From contig CAMIWY010000019.1 in NCBI GenBank assembly GCA_946402595.1, forward strand, positions 1 through 10,771: a stretch of 10,771 nucleotides of DNA, in the 5' to 3' direction. The translations under genes and the position numbers were made by a program. The DNA comes from an uncultured Clostridia bacterium (lineage in GTDB: Bacteria; Bacillota; Clostridia; Peptostreptococcales; Anaerovoracaceae). Below are positions 7,727 through 10,771 of this stretch, piece by piece; positions within the stretch are counted from its first letter, which is position 1, and each line of letters opens with the position of its first letter. A model generated the notes under the pieces. The model made no database searches and was not told the origin of the DNA. It saw only the letters and a program-made list of their open reading frames with translations.

Positions 7727-9050
7727 TAATATGCGGAACGCGATCGTAAGATTCCTCGAGAAAACGGATAATATAAACCGCAGCAACTACGTGTGGAATG
7801 CGGTGAATGCGATGGTGCTCGCTCTGCAGAGCCCTGTTGTGCTCGCTGTTGCGACAAGAACGAACGGCGAGACAGCAGCAGGCATCTTTTCTATTGCTCT
7901 CGCTGAGGCCAACCTCATGTATTTCCTGGGGCAGTACGGCCTCAGAAGGTATCAGTCGTCAGATATCAATCAGGAATTCTCCTTCGGAGAGTATCATGCG
8001 ATGAGGATAATAACCTGCATCGTGATGTTTGCGGGATGCCTTATATACGCAGTCACAGGCCGTCTGTACAAGGACTACAGCAGTGAAAAGTTCATGATAG
8101 TCATGTTCATATGCACTATCAAGGTGATACAGGCATATGCAGACGTAATGCATGGTCATCTGCAGCAGCGCGGCAGACTGGATGTCGCGGGCAAAGCAGC
8201 AACCATAAGATACACGGCAGAGCTGATCGTATACGTAGTGGTGCTGATCGTCGCACACAGTCTTCTGCTGGCGGCAGCTATCTGCATGGTTGTCTCGTTC
8301 ATAATTCTGATGCTCACATCGGTCAATGCGACGCGGTTCTATACGGACAGCATGAAGCCGGGAATCACGGCAGAAAGGTTCAGGCTGCTGCTGATCGAAG
8401 GATTCCCGCTCTTCCTGAGCCTCTTCCTGAACATGTACATCAGTAATGCGCCTAAGTACGCGATAGATTCATTCCTGACGGATGACATTCAGTCCATCTA
8501 TAACAAGATATTCATGCCGACATATGTCGTCCAGATGGTCACACAGTTCATATTCAATCCTGTCCTGGTCGTATATGCGGATCTGTGGCAGTCTCATAAC
8601 CTGAAGAAATTCAGCCGGTTCATGAAGATGATCCGGAAGATGTGTCTGCTTGTGTTCGGACTGGCCATCCTTGCAGTCGTGATGGCTGCTACGATTGGAA
8701 TCCCTGTACTGTCGATACTGTTCGGAACGGATCTGTCAGATTACAGGATGGAGCTGTGCGTGATCATGCTTAGTGGAGGCATGCTTGCCTACAGCATCTA
8801 TTTCAGCACGCTTCTCGCGGTCATAAGGATGCAGAGACCGCTGACTGTCTGCTATGGCGCAGCGGCTGTTGCAGCCAAACTCATGTCAGGGCCTCTTGTA
8901 AGAAGCTATGGGATAATGGGTGCTGCACTCGTCAATGCCATCCTGATGACATTCCTTGCAGTATCGCTGCTGCTGATCACGGCGCATGCACTCGGAAAAG
9001 AAAAAAAGCGCCTGCTTTTGCAGGCGCAGGACACATCTACTGAACAGTGA
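7713..9050 (+). CDS. Polysaccharide/lipid-linked oligosaccharide flippase (Wzx-like, MOP superfamily)
   Basis: The protein has 445 residues from the ATG at 7713, or 439 from the ATG at 7731. Neither has a good Shine-Dalgarno site. The first overlaps the PaaK-like gene by 14 nt and the second starts 4 nt after its stop, so translation is probably coupled either way. The sequence is a series of about a dozen hydrophobic segments, including IVYVVVLIVAHSLLLAAAI (172-190) and VFGLAILAVVMAATIGIPV (314-332), with few charged residues between them except for basic loops such as LKKFSRFMKMIRKM (297-310). The pattern and length fit the Wzx/RfbX transporters that move undecaprenyl-linked sugars from the inner to the outer leaflet. 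It is the last gene of the rightward operon. Its lysine-rich end (GKEKKR, 428-433) coincides with an A-tract that serves the terminator of the opposite strand. The substrate is unknown. Confidence 0.85.
   Translation: MSASNNMRNAIVRFLEKTDNINRSNYVWNAVNAMVLALQSPVVLAVATRTNGETAAGIFSIALAEANLMYFLGQYGLRRYQSSDINQEFSFGEYHAMRIITCIVMFAGCLIYAVTGRLYKDYSSEKFMIVMFICTIKVIQAYADVMHGHLQQRGRLDVAGKAATIRYTAELIVYVVVLIVAHSLLLAAAICMVVSFIILMLTSVNATRFYTDSMKPGITAERFRLLLIEGFPLFLSLFLNMYISNAPKYAIDSFLTDDIQSIYNKIFMPTYVVQMVTQFIFNPVLVVYADLWQSHNLKKFSRFMKMIRKMCLLVFGLAILAVVMAATIGIPVLSILFGTDLSDYRMELCVIMLSGGMLAYSIYFSTLLAVIRMQRPLTVCYGAAAVAAKLMSGPLVRSYGIMGAALVNAILMTFLAVSLLLITAHALGKEKKRLLLQAQDTSTEQ
8997..9027 (-). terminator. Intrinsic terminator of the leftward GT2/ATP-grasp C operon, inside the flippase gene
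   Basis: Read on the minus strand, GCGCCTGC (9027-9020) pairs perfectly with GCAGGCGC (9015-9008) across an AAAA loop. A run of TTTTTTTCTTTT follows (9007 down to about 8996). The hairpin starts 9 nt after the ATP-grasp C stop codon. On the plus strand no T-run follows the hairpin, so it should act in one direction only. It lies wholly within the last codons of the convergent flippase. Confidence 0.88.
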
Positions 9051-10230
9051 TGTTGATCTTATCAAGAGCCTTATGGAGCAGTTCCACTGCCTCATCGAGG
9101 CTCTTTCCTTTTGTTATAACATGACCTATCCGGTGAGGTCCGACCTTGAACTTGTGTACCGGATCACCAGGCTTGTGATCAAACTGGATGTCTACGATGT
9201 CCGGATCAGGGTCGTTGCAGTTCTCCTGCGAGACGATGTGACCGTCTCTGTCAGACATCAGCAGCATGCTTGCATTAGGTATACCTTCCTGTCCTTCAGC
9301 AAGCTGCGGTGTGAAGTCGACCTTTTCACCGATTGCCACTCTTATTATCTTCTCATAATAATCGAAGTTGAAGAATATTGATGTAAGTTCGGCCAGACAG
9401 GTCGCGCCTGATCTGCCGCCCAGCTCAAGTACGTAGGTCTTGCCGTCTTTCATGATGAAGTCAGCGTTGATAGCACAGTTGTTGAGCTTCATGGCCTTGA
9501 CAGCCTGCTCAAGCTGATACCTTGCATCAGCAAGGCTTTCAGGGCTGAGGTCATACGGTGCGAAATGACCTATAGGGACACCGGTGTCACCCTTGAAAAC
9601 ATAGTCCCCGTGAGGAAGGATAAATTCAAGCTTGCCGTCCTGCACGAAGGCCTGAGCGCCGAATTCCTCTCCTTCTATGTACTCCTCTACTATGAAGTAG
9701 TCTGAGCGGGTATTCTCCATTACCGTGTTGCGTGCGTGTTCGAACTGCTCAGCAGATGTAACCTTGACTATCCCGCGGCTGCCGGATGAATCGACAGACT
9801 TGAACATCAGAGGGAACTCAAGATCAGCAATGATATCGCTGTAGTCTTCTCTGCTGAAAGGTATCTTGCGGAACTTGGCGCTTCTCACGCCGTAAGCTTC
9901 GTAAGCCTCCTTCATGCGAAGTTTGTCAGTTGCGATCTCTGCGGCTTCGTATGACAGTCCCCTGAGGCCGAGAGCGTCGCAGACTTTGCCGATAGTTATG
10001 ACTGCAACATCGGTCCCGGCTGTCACGATGCCGTCTATCTGTTCTCTCCTCGCGATGTTAAGGATCTTGCCGTAATCTGTTGTGTTCTCGTAATATACTT
10101 TGTCGGCAAGACTGAACCCCGGATAGTTGCCCGGGATGCTGGATACTATGGTATATATGCCGAGTTTCTTAGCTGCTTTGATAAGAGGGACCTGATATGT
10201 TCCGGCCCCGAGGATCAGAAGCTTCTTCAT
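9037..10230 (-). CDS. ATP-grasp ligase C (carboxylate-amine ligase-like), function unknown
   Basis: The protein has 397 residues, from the ATG at 10230-10228 to the TAG at 9039-9037. The N-terminal half begins MKKLLILGAGTYQVPLIKAA with DKVYYENTTDYGK (43-55), closely resembling ATP-grasp B. The core carries MFKS (K144; a serine replaces the usual proline), loop SSGSRGI (148-154), VEEYIEGEEFGAQ (181-193), NADFIM (255-260) and ELGGRSGA (269-276, E269 and R273). The C-terminal part (315-397) has MLLMSDRDG and GPHRIGHVITKGKSLDEA, matching the C-terminal subdomain of amino-acid-ligase-type enzymes. Ligation of a carboxylate to an amine with ATP is expected; partners are unknown. The start overlaps the upstream GT2 stop by one base (TAATG), with AGGGCAGG upstream at 10248-10241. 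The 3' end overlaps the convergent flippase gene by 14 bp and contains the terminator of that operon. Confidence 0.9.
   Translation of the reverse strand: MKKLLILGAGTYQVPLIKAAKKLGIYTIVSSIPGNYPGFSLADKVYYENTTDYGKILNIARREQIDGIVTAGTDVAVITIGKVCDALGLRGLSYEAAEIATDKLRMKEAYEAYGVRSAKFRKIPFSREDYSDIIADLEFPLMFKSVDSSGSRGIVKVTSAEQFEHARNTVMENTRSDYFIVEEYIEGEEFGAQAFVQDGKLEFILPHGDYVFKGDTGVPIGHFAPYDLSPESLADARYQLEQAVKAMKLNNCAINADFIMKDGKTYVLELGGRSGATCLAELTSIFFNFDYYEKIIRVAIGEKVDFTPQLAEGQEGIPNASMLLMSDRDGHIVSQENCNDPDPDIVDIQFDHKPGDPVHKFKVGPHRIGHVITKGKSLDEAVELLHKALDKINITVQ
9064..9115 (+). terminator. Intrinsic terminator of the rightward operon, inside the ATP-grasp C gene
   Basis: AAGAGCC (9064-9070) pairs with GGCTCTT (9099-9105), extended by T9071-A9098 and a T-G pair. 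Inside, ATG (9073-9075) can pair with CAT (9093-9095), and GCAGT (9078-9082) pairs with ACTGC (9086-9090) around a TCC loop, so the whole stretch folds as one long hairpin with small interruptions. The stem runs into a T-rich tail, TTTCCTTTTGTT (9104-9115). It begins 14 nt after the flippase stop and lies within the last 26 codons of the convergent ATP-grasp gene. On the minus strand no T-run follows it. Confidence 0.75.
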
Positions 10231-10771
10231 TATCTGTTTTCCTGCCCTTCTATAGGTGATTGGCTGCTGACGGCAGCCTTGTTATCCGGTTCTTTCCTGT
10301 ATGCAATACCATCTGTAATGTCGTCCCTGCCCCTGTAAACATGCCGCACGACGAACTGCGGCTCGTTGGTCATTCCCTGGAACATCCTTCCGAGATATTC
10401 TCCGATGAGACCGAGGAACATCATGATCAGTCCGGAAAGGAAGAAGATGCTGACGATCAGCGAATACCAGCCGACAGCACTGGTTGGAGCAAAGATCTTC
10501 TTGAGGACGATTGCGACCGCCCCGAGAATGCTCAGTATGGATATGAAAGCTCCGACCCGGGTGGCGATCCTCAGAGGAACGATCGAATAACCCATGATGT
10601 TCGACCACAGAGTGACCAGCTTGTTCAGATTGTATCCGGATGTGCCGTACGCTCTGTCGAAGTGCTCGACAGGTACACACGCGATGTTGCGTGTCGTGCG
10701 CAGGAACAGTCCCTGGAGATGGGTGTAGTGACTCTTGTACTGAACGACATAGTCTCTGACAAATCTCCTTA
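10230..10771 (-). CDS. GT2 polyprenyl-phosphate glycosyltransferase (GtrB/ArnC-like), C-terminal part (5' end outside window)
   Basis: The frame is open from the right edge to the TAA at 10232-10230, giving 179 visible residues. The ATG at 10595 is internal, because the 58 codons before it read as continuous family sequence. Visible residues 14-34 include HYTHLQGLFLRTTRNI; GTSGYNLNKLVTLW (42-55) and IVPLRIAT (63-70) parallel REREEGSSGYNFKKL and IKPLRLAT of the rightward GT2. Two membrane helices follow (about 71-91 and 100-122), then GEYLGRMFQGMTNEPQFVVR and a polar tail about 35 residues long. The catalytic DXD region lies outside the window. The enzyme should load a sugar onto undecaprenyl phosphate. 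It is translationally joined to ATP-grasp C by TAATG, repeating the GT2/ATP-grasp arrangement on the other strand. The class is secure; the sugar is unknown. Confidence 0.88.
   Translation of the reverse strand, partial: RRFVRDYVVQYKSHYTHLQGLFLRTTRNIACVPVEHFDRAYGTSGYNLNKLVTLWSNIMGYSIVPLRIATRVGAFISILSILGAVAIVLKKIFAPTSAVGWYSLIVSIFFLSGLIMMFLGLIGEYLGRMFQGMTNEPQFVVRHVYRGRDDITDGIAYRKEPDNKAAVSSQSPIEGQENR

Noticed and set aside
6896..7786. Long open frame (296 codons) on the minus strand opposite the PaaK-like gene
   Set aside because: It is antisense to a gene with intact family motifs, its translation resembles no family I know, and it runs past the ends of that gene without a ribosome site of its own.
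9008..9027. The 8-bp hairpin as a terminator of the rightward operon
   Set aside because: On the plus strand it is followed by AGGACACATC, not a T-run, and it lies before the flippase stop codon; it serves the minus strand.
1..10771. CRISPR arrays, tRNA or rRNA genes, insertion sequences, att sites
   Set aside because: No spaced direct repeats, cloverleaf-like segments, transposase or integrase genes were found, and there is no non-coding stretch long enough to hold most of these.

Overview
The window is a stretch of a cell-surface polysaccharide (probably teichoic-acid-like) biosynthesis locus from a Gram-positive anaerobe, most likely a member of the Clostridia/Eubacteriales. The basis is family content (CDP-glycerol glycerophosphotransferase tail, MBOAT plus DHHW-type partner, multiple stand-alone ATP-grasp ligases), purine-rich Shine-Dalgarno sites, heavy use of AGA/AGG arginine codons, and a base composition that looks close to balanced by eye. 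The genus cannot be named from sequence alone. Practically every base is coding; the largest gap between genes is 34 nt, and no RNA gene, CRISPR array, insertion sequence or phage gene was seen.

Layout. Eight genes run left to right as one apparent operon: (1) the C-terminal end of a TagB/TagF-like glycerophosphotransferase (cut by the left edge); (2) ATP-grasp ligase A; (3) a polyprenyl-phosphate glycosyltransferase of family GT2 with two C-terminal membrane helices; (4) ATP-grasp ligase B, overlapping gene 3 by ATGA; (5) an MBOAT O-acyltransferase of the DltB/AlgI type; (6) a DHHW/AlgJ/DltD-like SGNH protein with a signal peptide and possible lipobox; (7) a PaaK/CapK-like adenylate-forming ligase; (8) a polysaccharide flippase. 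Two genes read right to left from the right edge: a second GT2 of the same architecture (cut by the edge) followed by ATP-grasp ligase C, joined by TAATG. The two gene sets converge and overlap tail to tail by 14 bp at 9037-9050.

Two strong intrinsic terminators sit at this junction, one per direction. The leftward terminator lies inside the 3' end of the flippase gene, and the rightward terminator lies inside the 3' end of ATP-grasp C, so each transcript is predicted to stop within the opposing coding sequence.

How the genes may work together (inference): the glycerophosphotransferase builds or primes a phosphodiester-linked polymer; the GT2 enzymes charge undecaprenyl phosphate with a sugar; the ATP-grasp enzymes form amide (or similar) bonds between carboxylates and amines on a precursor; the flippase moves lipid-linked material outward; and a PaaK-like ligase, MBOAT and DHHW protein could form an acylation route that decorates the polymer outside the cell. 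The repeated GT2/ATP-grasp pairing on both strands and the PaaK-MBOAT-DHHW cluster are the best candidates for an undescribed glycan-modification system. No substrate can be assigned from the sequence.
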